Shown: positions 28,262-39,993 of the stretch, piece by piece | How positions within the stretch are numbered: the stretch's first letter is position 1 | How the letters are laid out: each line of letters begins with the position of its first letter | DNA from: Ciona savignyi | Taxonomy: Eukaryota > Chordata > Ascidiacea > Phlebobranchia > Cionidae | Direction of reading: 5' to 3' | NCBI GenBank assembly: GCA_000149265.1 | Contig: CH003336.1 | Span: 684,770-748,769 of the forward strand | DNA length: 64,000 nt | The notes under the pieces: model-generated | The model's input: the letters and a program-made list of their open reading frames with translations, nothing else | Told to the model about the DNA's origin: nothing | Databases searched by the model: none | Program-made: the position numbers and the translations under genes

Positions 28262-28460
28262 GTGGAAAACTAAAAGAAGGGAAAGCGGGATGTAAAATGA
28301 ATATTAGGGCATTGTAATTAGTTTTAAACATGGGGTTGGAGTTAGGGTTAGTTCTGGGGTTGAGATTAGTGTTTAGGGCAGGTTTAGAATTAGTTTTCAT
28401 AGTTTTAGTGAGCAGTTTCACTCCTTCCCGCTTTTCCTCATTTTAGTGTTGCCCGTATTG
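28262..28460. mobile_element. MITE family copy with GTTAGGGTTAGTTC core
   Basis: Arms ACTAAAAGAAGGGAAAGCGG (28269 on) and CCGCTTTTCCTCATTTTAGT (28429 on) are inverted repeats around GGAGTTAGGGTTAGTTCTGG. It lies upstream of the ZP gene. Confidence 0.8.
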
Positions 28461-30679
28461 GATGTTGGACACATGTTTGTACCTAACAGTAAAGTGTATT
28501 GTGTTTGTACACTGATCAAGACAGCAACATAAAAGTACAACAAACTAACCCAATTATGCGAAGCGAGATAGCTTTACTGACAACGCGAGTCGCTAATACA
28601 AAATTGTATTAGCTTTAACCAAATAAACAAGCATTAAATTTAACTGAAATATACCAGTTTGGCAAAAAGTAAGTTTTACCCACATTGACGTTTTAATACC
28701 AAAAGTAGAATTATATTGTTAACATGTTGTCGGAACGTTACCTTGCTGTTGATGCTTATACAACCTAAACAAAATAACAAAAAGCTCTGTAAGTGTAAAT
28801 ATTCTTTACCTCTGCCCCGGGTCAGGCTATGTCGCTTTATTATACGTACACCTGTGACAATGTAATTATAAAATAAATTACTCATTTTTTTGTGCCTTAA
28901 TCCAAGTGTTTTATTTCATACGGGTTATAACAAAAAATGGAATAAATTTAATCAATCTTTACGTGACATGGAATCAAGTGTTGTTTTTACTTTCGTTTTG
29001 TTTTTGCCTATTAAAAAAACGTAGTTAAACGAACACTTAAATACAACAAAGGGGCAATAAAAACATTGAAATGTTGCCTTGACAAATCCAGTATTTTATG
29101 TATGTTGTATGTAACGTTCCAACTTTTTTGTCCTTAATTTAACCTAACCAAGCTCGTCGTTTAAGGCCAATTTGCTATAAACATCGGATTCATGGGGATA
29201 ACCTTTCGGCTTTGACATTTCAATTTTCACACTGATTAAAATAATTGCTATTTTAAACTACAATGTCTTGAAAAAAACTTTAAATAAACATACATTCGAT
29301 ACTGACGCTGGATCCCTCAAAAACAAAATAAATTATGAACACAAATTCAAAATGCAAAATAATTACGAAGTTCGCCAACCAAGAAAGTATTCCGTTTTGG
29401 AAATAACTTCAAACTGGTACATACATCGGTGTCGTCTAGTTTGATATTCCATTTTACATTGCAGTTTAATATTTAATTCTCACCATTTTATCTTACAACA
29501 GTAATGATCAGGTAGAAAATGATTACGTCCGTTTTCACTTGATTAAAGGGCTTTCAGACAACCCTAAGTGACAATTATAGAAAATTCACCATATAATTTA
29601 TTCCACTTGAAATGGCACAATTACAATTTTAAACTTGTAAATTTTAAATAAAACCCAACATTTTTTTCATTTGGCTTTAAAATTAAATATTAAAAACACT
29701 TTCTATATTTTAGGGCCAAAGTCTATTAAATTTAAATTGTCTAATATTTAACACGGCCGATTCATAGATAAATTTTTACTTAAAACCAGTCTTATTAAAG
29801 TGTTTTGTAAATTAAACAGTAAATATCTACTACATTTAAACTATCTTTTCTAACTGCAGTAATATCAAATAAAAGTAATTAATATTAAATAATACCCAAA
29901 AATATTGACTATATAATATCAAATAGTAGTAAATACACCAAACGAACTGAATAAGTCTATAGATGCAATTGGTACTGAAGAAAGCTCACCTACAAAGTCT
30001 ATTGACTTTCAATATTCAGAAATAAAATTAAATATCCATCACTATCTTTCCCTTTTGTCCACGGGACGTCTAATTCCAATACAACGCCCACGTATACGCG
30101 CTTACAATTAATTTGTAAAAAGCTTTTAAGTTTCCACGTGTGTTAAAGTAACCGATTTTAACTCTGTAATTTTTACGTTGAATAGTATTAGAAAGCTATC
30201 TGAGATGTTCTTTACAGGTGAGGAAAGCGCATTGATGGATTTATCGACGGTCGTGCGTGTTGAAAACGAGTATTCTACATCATAATTATAATCAAAGATT
30301 CATTGGAAACGAACCTTTTCATATAAAATCTTACTTAAGAACCCGTTACCCCATTAAACCGATATATGCGACTGAATGATAACTAGTATGATGGGACGCT
30401 TGCAGTTCTAAACACGTGCTTAGTAAATGTTCAAGATTTTTAACAAAATTCAAGTTGTATTTTAAACGAATTGTCGTTGAAACTAAGTTAGTAACTTTAT
30501 ATCATCTTGCTATACCAAAACTGAATTTATGCGCATTAAAATAATATATATTAAGCAAATTCTGCTTTGCCTCTTATTGTGACTCGACAAAATAGTCCCC
30601 AAATGTGTTGACATGCGATCTAAGTCATCTTACGTCGTATTCTCATAGAAATCTTTGAAATGTTTAAGGTTATTCACCA

Positions 30680-30825
30680 AGATGGCTTAATTGGTTAGTT
30701 TTAATTAGATACAACACACTGCAAAAGCTTTGATAATCCGCGCGAGGTAATCTGACAAATACCCGAGCGATAGCCTCCCTTACGTTTTCCCATTTAGGGA
30801 GATAAACATGAATATCCTATCAGAG
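30680..30825 (+). mobile_element. SINE family A 3' fragment
   Basis: ACAACACACTGCAAAAGCTT through GGAGATAAACATGAATATCC. The paralogous fragment is at about 39433-39575. Confidence 0.75.
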
Positions 30826-30987
30826 AAATCTAAAATAATAGACATCACTACAATTAACTACAGCCCAGTAACTGACATAGATTAAGCAATCTGAATTAAA
30901 CATTAAATATAGTTTGTTAGACATTTGTGTGGCCAGCTGAAATATTCACCATAAACTTGGGGTCAGAAATGGTCTGGTGTTGAAATT

Positions 30988-31668
30988 GGTGACCAGTCAA
31001 CTGAACCACTTACAACTGAACCCCTTTACAACTAAACCCCTTTTAACTGAACCCCTTTACAACTGAACCCCTTTCAAATGAACCCCTTTACAACTGAACC
31101 CTTGAAAAACTTAAGCCCGATGACGTCGTCATGTCCCAAATTGAATACTGATAGAGTTTGGCGTTCTAATTTTGTTTTCATCATCACTATAAAAGATGTT
31201 ACGACTCTTTGGGTAAACCACATTTAAACGGCAGTATACAATTCATTAAACTTAATTGACAGTTAAAGAAAGGATTAATAAATTATGTCTGTGCGGCCTA
31301 ATATGTTGATGAAGGGGCTTCGGTTGTCAAGTAGATAAGTTAAAAGGTGTTCAGTTAAAAGGGGTTCAGTTGAAGGGGGTTCAGTTGAAAGGAGTTCAGT
31401 TGTAAGGGGTTTAGTTAAAAGGGGTTCAGTTGTAAAGGGTTCAGTTGTAAGGGGTTCAGTTGTAAGGGGTTCAGTTGTAGGGGTTCAGTGGTAAAGGGTT
31501 AAGTTGTAAAAGTGTTCAGTTGTAAGGGGTTTAGTTGTAGGGCTTCAGTTAAAAGGGGTTCAGTTGTAAAGGGGTTCAGTTAAAAGAGGTTCAGTTGTAA
31601 AGGTGTTCAGTTGTAGGGGTTCAGTTGTAAGGGGTTCAGTTTTAAGGGGTTCAGTTGTCATGGAACCG
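30988..31668. mobile_element. 681-bp element carrying inverted 15-bp arrays
   Basis: Flanked by a perfect 8-bp duplication TTGAAATT (30980-30987, 31669-31676). The matching site in copy 2 has a single uninterrupted TTGAAATT at 39730-39737. Ends GGTGACCAGTCAACTGAACC and GGTTCAGTTGTCATGGAACC are imperfect inverted repeats. Inside, the left end repeats as ACTGAACCCCTTTACA and the right end as GGGGTTCAGTTGTAA about twenty times. Confidence 0.9.
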
Positions 31669-31937
31669 TTGAAATTATGTTGGAACAAGGTAACGAGTAT
31701 ATATTATGGTATATATGACAACACAAAGTCGTTATGACCTCTTTTTTTATTAATACAAGTTTTTTTATTTACACTCGTCAGGGGTCGTATTAAATAAAGT
31801 GAACAAACGTGAATTTTGTAGCATCCGCTATTTGCCATTATCTGTGCAATGTTAAAATTAAAGTATATATAATAATAATATGAGAAAACCAAAATATAGA
31901 ATTGTAAAAGCGATTATAAGGAAAAGGCTTCATAAAA

Positions 31938-33253
31938 CTAGATGACGCTGAAGGTGGATCCCCAGAATATCACGTGACACACCGCAGCCAACATCACTGT
32001 TGCGGAGCGAAGAATGTTTGTCTCACCAACACCATTTATCGGCTGAGCGTTGCAGTTGTCGGTGAAGCAACACAAGGCTTGACAACTCCTGGAAAACATA
32101 TTGCGTAGAATCGGAAGGGATCGTACGTTGAATGGGAAAACGCAAAAATTGTAGTTTTACTACATGGCCAATGTGTATACGAACATCGTGCAGTGTTTTA
32201 AATACGATGGGAAATTATTACAGTTTGTTTCGGTTATTAGACTTTTCACGTCGTCTGAACCCAATAAGATTCTGTTAAACGTAGAGAAACATCTCAATTA
32301 TGCACAACATACTGCAATAGCTATGGTAACCCGACGGTGGGTACGAGGTAAGATAAGATAACGCAGGTTGCGTTTTCCCATTCACGGGGATAAACATGAA
32401 TGGTTAATCATAATCACTAATCAACAGCTACTGAAGATGTTAAAACAATAACTTTAGTAATACCAATCAAACATTTCAGTGTGTTTAGCAAGCTTACGTT
32501 ATTGTTGCTTGGGCGTTGATGATGTTCTGGGCAATTGTTGAACATTGTGTGGCCAGAAGGGTACAATTCGCCCTTGCAGCGCACAAGTACCCGATTCCAC
32601 TTACCGAAACTGAAGTAAAGACAAACCAATTATTTGAAAATTTTAAACTACAAAAAATACTTAACATAGAGCAAAACACTACTGGGGGCAAGGAAAACTC
32701 TATATCCTATATGTCCGCCTTATGTAATGCGAAATATTACTTCGGCGAGTAACCTAACGCCTTAAAAGTCACTCGGAAATCCGGAACAAATAACTAACTA
32801 AATGATAGCTAATTTTGACCGCATGCAGGATAAATACCGCGTTTTGGAAATGTTATCTTTGTTTGGGTGTGTGGAAATGCCCGATTAACGCTGCAAGCCC
32901 GATTTTAATATGGTATAGCTAAGTGGGGTTGGACGAGTAAACATTTTTGGGAAGACTCGAATTCATGCCATTGCTTTGGTGCGTATGAGCTGGCGCTGGC
33001 CACCTGCTTGTTTTAACTTGTTTTAACATCAATCGAGCAAAAACGGAAACTTACGTCCCAACATGTGACCAGTAGCCGTTGCCCGAACACAGGCGTCGTT
33101 TCCCGCCGGGCAGTTCGTCATGGTCGAAAAGTTTCCTACGGGAAAGATGGTCGCGGCTGAGGCGGTGATGTCATGTCCGGTCAAACATTGTATAGATATC
33201 GCTGTGGGGGCCAATACTGCCAAAACCATTCCAAACAGGATAAAAGATTTCAT
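31938..33253 (-). CDS. Ly6/uPAR-like GPI-anchored protein, copy 1 (153 aa)
   Basis: Three exons: 33253-33055, 32609-32498 and 32088-31938 (phases 1, 2; 462 bases). Signal peptide MKSFILFGMVLAVLAPTAIS, then a cysteine-rich domain starting QCLTGHD, with NCPAGNDACV, YLCAARANCTLLATQCS and the LU-family closing motif CQALCCFTDNCNA (CC....CN). A hydrophobic C-terminal segment ending the protein (VMLAAVCHVIFWGSTFS) fits a GPI-attachment signal. These three-finger domain proteins sit on the cell surface; the partner is unknown. Only the overall LU pattern was recognised, not an individual orthologue. Intron 2 holds a family A SINE fragment (about 32285-32405). An upstream GGGACTTTCC lies at 33464-33473. 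Intact, with all splice sites canonical. Confidence 0.9.
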
Positions 33254-33463
33254 TTTTTCTTTTTTTTACAATTTAAAAATCAGTTCTGTAGCTTAACAAG
33301 ATAACGTAACACTTAGAAACCGATAAAGTAACACTCAACAAGATAATATAACGTAAAACAAAGTCCTACTTTAAGTATTTTGTTTTATTTTTATTCCATG
33401 AAAATTTTATGTTCAGACTCGCCCTTTTGTTAGGGAATTTGAAGCTAAGAAAATGTAAAAGGC

Positions 33464-33473
33464 GGGACTTTCC
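33464..33473. promoter_or_regulatory. Kappa-B-like site upstream of Ly6-like copy 1
   Basis: GGGACTTTCC, a perfect Rel/NF-kappa-B consensus, 211 bp upstream of the start codon. A CCAAT box (AGCCAATG) follows 13 bp further upstream of the gene. The same block is present upstream of copies 2 and 3. Confidence 0.6.
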
Positions 33474-34139
33474 TATACATTGTAGCCAATGTTTGAGCAA
33501 CGCGGTACTGTCAGGAGAAGTTTTTATTCGCCGTTCAAGCGAACTGTCTAGACAATTGTTTCCGTTTTTTTTAACAATCTTATAACAATGCGGCTGACTG
33601 AGACTTTAAAAGCATATTCTATTGTATTTATTACAATTTTTATTTTGTACAAACTTTTAATATTCCTTTCTGCGACTAGTTAACATTTTTTTACTTTAGC
33701 TATTTTGACATTTAAGTTTGATAAATAATATTTCTGGGTGCTGGACTAAAATGTAAATTATTTTATACGGGTCGCACGAAAGGATTATGTTTAAAAACTT
33801 CGGTTTCTTTTAATCTTATTTTTTTTTTAGTTTCTGTTTAAACACATAAATCAAATACATGCCAAAAACCTAAAATCACCAAGCTCAGTATAGGCATATA
33901 TACGGTTTCTAAGAAGGTTTCACTTTCCCTTTTTCGGTATTTTAAATTTATTTTTCAGCTGTAGATTGTGAAAAGCGAAAACGTAATAAACTAATCCTCT
34001 AAGATGATTCATGTCTTCAACTCTAGTATCTTCTGCACCTGTTATGTTAGCTATTTAAGCTGCGGACTTGGTAAGCAATGGATTTAATTGTGTAAAAATC
34101 CTTAGCATCATAGCAACCTTTGTTATCAAACTAAGCCTA

Positions 34140-34550
34140 TTGTTGTTGGCATAGACTCCTCCAAAAAAGGACTGCCCATTGTCATGTTTGGGGTTTCGAA
34201 CTTGGGTGCTAGATTTAACTTGGGTGTATCTCTAAAATTAGTTCTAGACGGCCTAGAGAGGTGATTTCGGTGTCTTTTGATGGGCTAAAATCACTTCTAG
34301 ATAAAACAAACAAGATCTCTGCAATGAACATTACTACTACCATGTATATTTTAGTTACTTACACACAAAAGTTTATCAAAATGGTTATACTAGTAACAAA
34401 AAGTAGCCTACTTAATTTGACAACTTTTCTCGTATTCTGAAACAACCAAGTTGCTTCTCTCCCTGTCAGTTTTATCAAGCACAAGTGACTTTAGGAAAGT
34501 ATTAGATAATGTCACACATGCTCCATGAATAAGTGCCATAAGACTATGGA
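34140..34550. other. Unique spacer after duplication copy 1
   Basis: No gene, no recognisable repeat. Confidence 0.5.
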
Positions 34551-34843
34551 TATGATAGGATATTCATCTTTATCCTCGTGAATGGGAAAACAAAGGGGGT
34601 TATCACATGGGCAATCGTCAGATCACCTCGCGCCCATCGTCGGGTTACCGGAGCTATTGCAATGTGTTGTATATGATAGACACGTTTTTGCAATTTGGTA
34701 GAACCCATTATTTCGCTGGGTTTAAGCAATGTCCGTAAAGTGCTTTGCCCAAGGACACAACCGACTAGCTAGCGACCACTTTCGCACCTGCAACCTTTCG
34801 ATTGAAAGGCGACGCACTTAACCGCTAGACCAAACGACCGGAT
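34550..34843 (-). mobile_element. SINE family A, near full length
   Basis: GATAGGATATTCAT tail, CGTGAATGGGAAAACAAAGG, CCATCGTCGGGTTACCGGAG, TGCAACCTTTCGATTGAAAG and a head ending CCGCTAGACCAAACGACCGG. Confidence 0.9.
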
Positions 34844-34865
34844 GAATACGTGACAATGCTTGGTG

Positions 34866-35400
34866 TGAGTTCCTTATTGGGTACAGTGTTCCAACCAATT
34901 GTTTCGGTAGTTTTTAAAGATATGGATGTAATCAAATACTAGAGAAAGGTCTCTGTTGATGGCCTCCATGAAAATCTTTCCGCGGGACCACCCTTTTATT
35001 TTAAACAGACACATTTGTTGCACAATTATCACATACACACGCTACCACTGTGCCTCCAGCATTTGAAACAGCCAAAAGTGCATTGAATAAAAGCTCTTTC
35101 GGCTAATGTGCATTTAGTTTTGCTACAAAATGAATACCCAGGATATATTTTGGTCCTCCATAATGACAGACTACCTCAAACACTAAGGTTTCAGCCATCA
35201 CTTCCATTCTAAGCTTACCTCACCACTTACCTGAATATCTGAAGGTTTCTAATAGCTGGACCTCATCAAAAAGTAAATTTACGAGACGTTGCTGATGCAA
35301 ACGTTTTTCAAGGAGAGCGTTCAGGTTCTCAGCATGGATGGAATGTGCCCGTAGCTTCTTTACGTAGTTTGAATGAGACAAAAGAATTGATTTAGATTTT
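34866..35400 (-). pseudogene. Relic of a P-element/THAP-type transposase
   Basis: Reading the minus strand from about 35390, one frame gives YVKKLRAHSIHAENLNALLE, then LLFDEVQLLETFRYSG, a stop, ETLVFEVVCHYGGPKYILGI, a stop, ELLFNALLAVSNAGGTVVAC, then a stop. After frameshifts it continues GGPAERFSWRP and VFDYIHIFKNYRNNWLE near 34930. The order LFDE....LVFEV....ELL....G..V, followed by FDYIH..KN.RNNW, matches P-element/THAP9-like transposases. At least three stops and two frameshifts show it is dead. It is not part of either duplication copy. Family assignment is from memory. Confidence 0.65.
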
Positions 35401-35521
35401 CAAATCATTCTGTATGTTGCTGGACAGATATTGTAAATCTCTGCTGTTAGAATACGCTGCACATTTTATCCATTTTTTATTGCTTTAACTGCCTATGCTT
35501 TGCACTTCACTCTATTTGTCC

Positions 35522-36140
35522 GGCCGGTTGGTCTAACGCAGCGTTTCCCAACCTGTTTTGGTCGCGGACTATTTCTTTACCAGAGAAAGTCTTTGCGGAC
35601 TTAAAGTGCATCAATTTTCAATTAGCGTTAGTCAAAAGTGTAACGTAACTGGACTATGTGCATACCAAACACTACTACAAACTTAAAATTATCATGAGTT
35701 ACAACGTCTCGTTTATAAAAACATATCCCTACTGTTTATAACGATCAAAAACAAATAAAAGTTTTGCAAACTGTTGATGTGCTTGCGGACTCATTTAAAC
35801 CTTCCACGGACTCATTTGAGACCGCGGACTCGGGTTGGCAAACACTGGTCTAACGGTTAAGTGCGTCGCCTTTCAATCGAAAGGTTGCAGGTGCGAAATT
35901 AATCGCTCGCTAGTCGGTTGTGGCCTTGGGCAAGGCACTTTACGGACATTGCCTGAACCCAGCGGATTAATGGGTTCTACCAAATTGAAGTAACGTGTCT
36001 ATCATATACAACACACTGCAAAAGCTCCGGTAACCCGACGATGGGCGCAAGGTGATCTGACGATTGCCCGTGTGACAACCCCCTTGGTTTTCCCATTCAC
36101 GGGGATAAAAATAAATATCCTATATCCTATCCTATCCTAT
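35522..36140 (+). mobile_element. SINE family A split by a hAT element
   Basis: Head GGCCGGTTGGTCTAACG (35522-35538) resumes at 35848 with GTCTAACGGTTAAGTGCGTC. It runs through AGGTTGCAGGTGCGAAAT, GGACATTGCCTGAACCCAGC and CGGTAACCCGACGATGGGCG, ending in five TATCC repeats. Confidence 0.92.
35539..35847. mobile_element. 309-bp hAT-type element inside the SINE
   Basis: Perfect 8-bp duplication GTCTAACG (35531-35538, 35848-35855). Ends CAGCGTTTCCCAACC and GGTTGGCAAACACTG. Confidence 0.95.
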
Positions 36141-36410
36141 CTTGCGTATACACTGGGGAGTAATACTATAAATGAGGCTATTAGACGTAAAAATGCCTAT
36201 TGTTATAGTTTTGCGCAATATTTGTACCTTGTGTAAGATTTGGGCCTTAGAAAGATTTGGGAGTTTTTGAAGTGACTGGTTGCAGTATTTTCCATAGTTA
36301 AATTGACTTGGGCCATGTGTTTTTATGGGTCCCATTTGGAAAAATGGGACACATATTGTTTTTGTCCGTTTTTTTTTCTTTTTTTTTTCTTTTTTTTTTC
36401 GTCAAACGCT

Positions 36411-37229
36411 TGACAGGCATGGCTTGTGGCAACGACATCTACCAGAAGGGTAATGGAATCGCAATAAAACTTTGTCGTGTGTTAGATCACATGGTCTAGA
36501 TGTGCACGGATCAAAATTTTGCGGAATATACTTAGGGGAATTCCCCTGGGAGGTGAAAAACCAAAACGGTATCTTTTTTTAAAAAAATAGCTTTCTTGGG
36601 CATAGCGCTTGAACGGCTAATCCAATTTTAATTAAATTTGGTGAACTGTAAGGGCATCAGCCACTGATATACCATTTACAAGAATTAAAATAATTACCCA
36701 GGGAAATACCCTAAAAATAAGATTTTGTTTTCAAATCATGATTGTGGCAGGCATTGGTTGTGGCACCGACATCTACCAGAAGGAGTAATGGAATTACAAT
36801 AAAACTTTGTCATTTGTTAGACAACATGGTCTAGATATGCAGAAACCAATATTATTGGTAATATACTCAAGGGAATTCCCCTGGTAGGTGAAAAACCAAA
36901 ACGGTATTTTTATTTAAAAAAGAGCGTTTTTGGGCAGAGCGCATAAACGGCTACTCCAATTTCATTTAAATTTGGTAAACTGTAAGTGCATTAGCCAATG
37001 ATATAACACTTAAAAGAATTTAAAAAATTACATAGGGAAATACCCTAAAAATAAGATTTTGTTTTCAAATCATGATTGTGACAGGCATGGGTTGTGGCAC
37101 CGACATCTACCAGAAGGAGTAATGGAATTACAATAAAACTTTGTTATTTGTTAGACAACATGGTCTAGATATGCAGAAATTAAAATTGTTGGTAATATAC
37201 CCAGGGGAATTCCCCTGGAAGGTAATTAC
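36411..37229. repeat. Tandem repeat, about 335-bp unit, 2.4 copies
   Basis: Units start with GACAGGCATGG / GGCAGGCATTGG / GACAGGCATGGG near 36411, 36747 and 37080. Each unit carries CATCTACCAGAAGG, a GTTAGA..ACATGGTCTAGAT block and a palindrome AGGGGAATTCCCCT (centres near 36540, 36876, 37209). A T-rich tract (36365-36400) precedes it. No coding frame is kept between units. Confidence 0.9.
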
Positions 37230-38141
37230 TTTTACACAACAGCTTACCCGGCTAATATATGTTTAACACACAGCATTAAGATAAAATAAGAACATTTAAT
37301 TGTTACATTGATGAATCCATTATTCTAGATATGTTCTATGTAACAATATGTAATTTTTTTGTGCTTAATTTTACCGACCCAAGTTTTTACTAAGCTTGTC
37401 GTTTAAGGCCAATTTGCTATAAACATCGAATTCGTCGGTTTAACCATTCGACTTCTAACTTTTAATTTTCATACTTATTGATGTAAATAATTGGTAGTTT
37501 AAACTACAATTTCTTGAAACCACAAAACTTTAAATAAACATGCATTAGATACAGAGGCTGGATCCCCAAAGACAAAACAAATCATTGAACACTAATTCGA
37601 AAGGCAAAATAATTACGAAGTTCGCCAACCAAGAATTTTCAGCCATGAAGTATTCCGTTTTGGAAATAACTTCAAGCTGGTACATACATCGGTGTCGTCG
37701 AGTTTGATATTTTACTTGATTAAAGGGCTTTCAGACAACTTTAGGCGACAATTAGAAAATTCACCATATACTTTAGTCCACTTGAAATGACACAATTACA
37801 ATTTTAAACTTGTAAATTTCAAATCAAACCCAAAATTTGTTTTGCTTTAAAATTAAATATTAAAAACACACTGTATATTTTGGGCCTAGAATCTATTAAA
37901 TTTAAATTGTCGTGTCGCCGATTATTTAACATGACCGATTCATGGCCAATTTTTACTCAAAAACAGTCTTAGTAAAGAGGTTTTAAAATTACAAGGAAAC
38001 AAATCCACTACATTTAAACAGATCATTTTAAACTACAGTAATACCAAATAAAAGTAATTAATATTAAAAAATACCAAAAAAATCGAGTATATAATATCAA
38101 ATAGTAGTAAATGCACCAAAAGAACTGAATAAGTCTACAGA

Positions 38142-38455
38142 CAGCGTTTCTCAAACTATGGGTCGCGACGTTTCTCAAACTATGGGTCGCGACCAAAGGA
38201 ATCTTAGTGGGTCGTGAAAAGTTATAGAAAGCTCTGATTAACTATACGGCTATTTCCTATACAAAAATCAAGTCGTAATTATCATAATTGTGACATCACA
38301 CAATCTTGAATCGTGGCTTGATTCCAGAAGTGTGTTCCTTTGCAACGATAGCGTAACCTAGAAACTAACAACAACTATATATAAAGTTAAGTGGGTCGCC
38401 ATAAATTGTGGTAATTAATAGTGGGTCCCAACTCTAAAAAGTTTGAGAACCACTG
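38142..38455. mobile_element. hAT-type element present only in duplication copy 2
   Basis: Ends CAGCGTTTCTCAAACTATGG and AGTTTGAGAACCACTG. The corresponding place in copy 1 (about 29957-29970, GTCTATAGATGC) is uninterrupted. Near the left end CGTTTCTCAAACTATGGGTC is present twice in tandem. The target duplication is imperfect (TCTACAGA versus CTATAAAT). Confidence 0.85.
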
Positions 38456-39993
38456 CTATAAATGCAATTGGTAATGAAGAAAGCTCACCTACAAAGTCCA
38501 TGGACTTTCAATATTCAGAAATAAAATTGAATATCTATTACTATCTTTCCTTTTGGTTAAAAACCCGTTAACCCATTAAACCATTTTATGCGACTGAAGG
38601 CTAACTAGTCTAACGAGAAGTTTGAAGTTCTAAACACCTGCATAGAAAAAGTACAAGATTTTTAACAAAATTCAAGGTGTATTTTAAACGAATTGTCGAC
38701 GAAACTAAGTTAGTCACTTTTTATTATCTTGTTATACCAATGCTGAAAATATGCGCAATAAAATAATATATATTAAGCAAATTCTGCTTTGCCTCCCATT
38801 GTGACTCGACAGAATAGTCCCCCCAAAATAGTAGGTTTTGTGGACGTTGATCGGAGGTAATTTAACGATTAAACATATTCAAACGACCCGTGCGTTTTTC
38901 AATAAAATAGTGTTATAAGCCTTCACCAAAGTATGGTTTTGTACACCTGGAGCTTTTAAGAGGGTCCCTATTTACCACAAACCATTCTTAATATAAAGAT
39001 TGCAACACTTTCTTATTACGTGCATTATAGCAGGAAACAGCAACAGGGACATGTGCCTCTTTTATATAACAATAATAAAGAAGTATTATGTTGTCCAATA
39101 GAACTCCAAGGCATCTATCTTGTACATTCACCCCTTTAAACAAATTTTACATTTACAATTATGTATCATAGGGGTGAAAAGTGCTTGCCATGGACAAATA
39201 AATATGAAAATTGACTTCAGATTATAAAAAAAGAGTTGCTATCTCGCTCACATTTAATCATAAGTCCAACTAAGAGGAGAATAAAAGAAATTTACTTAAC
39301 TATAATACATAGTGAGGTATTGCCTAGAAAAAAGTGGCGTGTCGCCTCCGAAAAAGTGGCGTGTCGCCTCTGTGATATGCTGACATGCGATCTAACTCAT
39401 CACGCATTCTATTCTAATAAAAATCTTTGAAATGTTTAACGTTATTCGCCAAGAAGGCTAAATGGGTTAGTTTTAATCATATATAACACACTGCAATAGC
39501 TCCAATAACCCGAGCGATAGCCTTCCTCGCTGGTGAATTTCACATTTAAGGAGATAATCATGAATATTCTATTATAGAAATCTCAAACAATAGATTACAA
39601 CAAACTACTGCTGGGCAGTAACTGACGAAGATGAAGCAATCTAAATTAAAAATGAAATATAGTTTGTTAGAAAGATGTGTGGCCAGCTGAAATATTCACC
39701 ATAAACTTGGGGCCCGAAATGGTCTGGTGTTGAAATTATGTTGGAACAAGGTAAAGTGTATATATGGTATATATGACAACACAAAGTCGTTATGACCTCT
39801 TTTTTTATTAATTCAATTTTTTTTATTTACACTCGTCGGGGGTCGTATTAAATAAAGTGAACAAACGTGAATATGTAGCATCCGCTATTTGCCATTATCT
39901 GTGCAATGTTAAAATTAAAGTATATATAATAATAATATGAGAAATCCAAAATATAGAATTGTAAAGGCAATTATAAGGTAAGGCTTCATAAAA

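Larger units (their letters stand above)
29040..34140. repeat. Segmental duplication copy 1 (Ly6-like gene 1)
   Basis: Matches 37260-42440 in the same order and orientation over most of its length, for example AAGGCCAATTTGCTATAAAC near 29164 and 37408, and the whole Ly6-like gene. It differs by a 681-bp insertion present only here, and by a hAT element and about 540 and 250 bp of extra sequence present only in copy 2. Boundaries are approximate. Confidence 0.85.

Noticed and set aside
33464..33473. GGGACTTTCC as part of a retroviral LTR
   Set aside because: No LTR ends, primer-binding site or gag-pol-like frame nearby. The site lies in the promoter position of a duplicated host gene.
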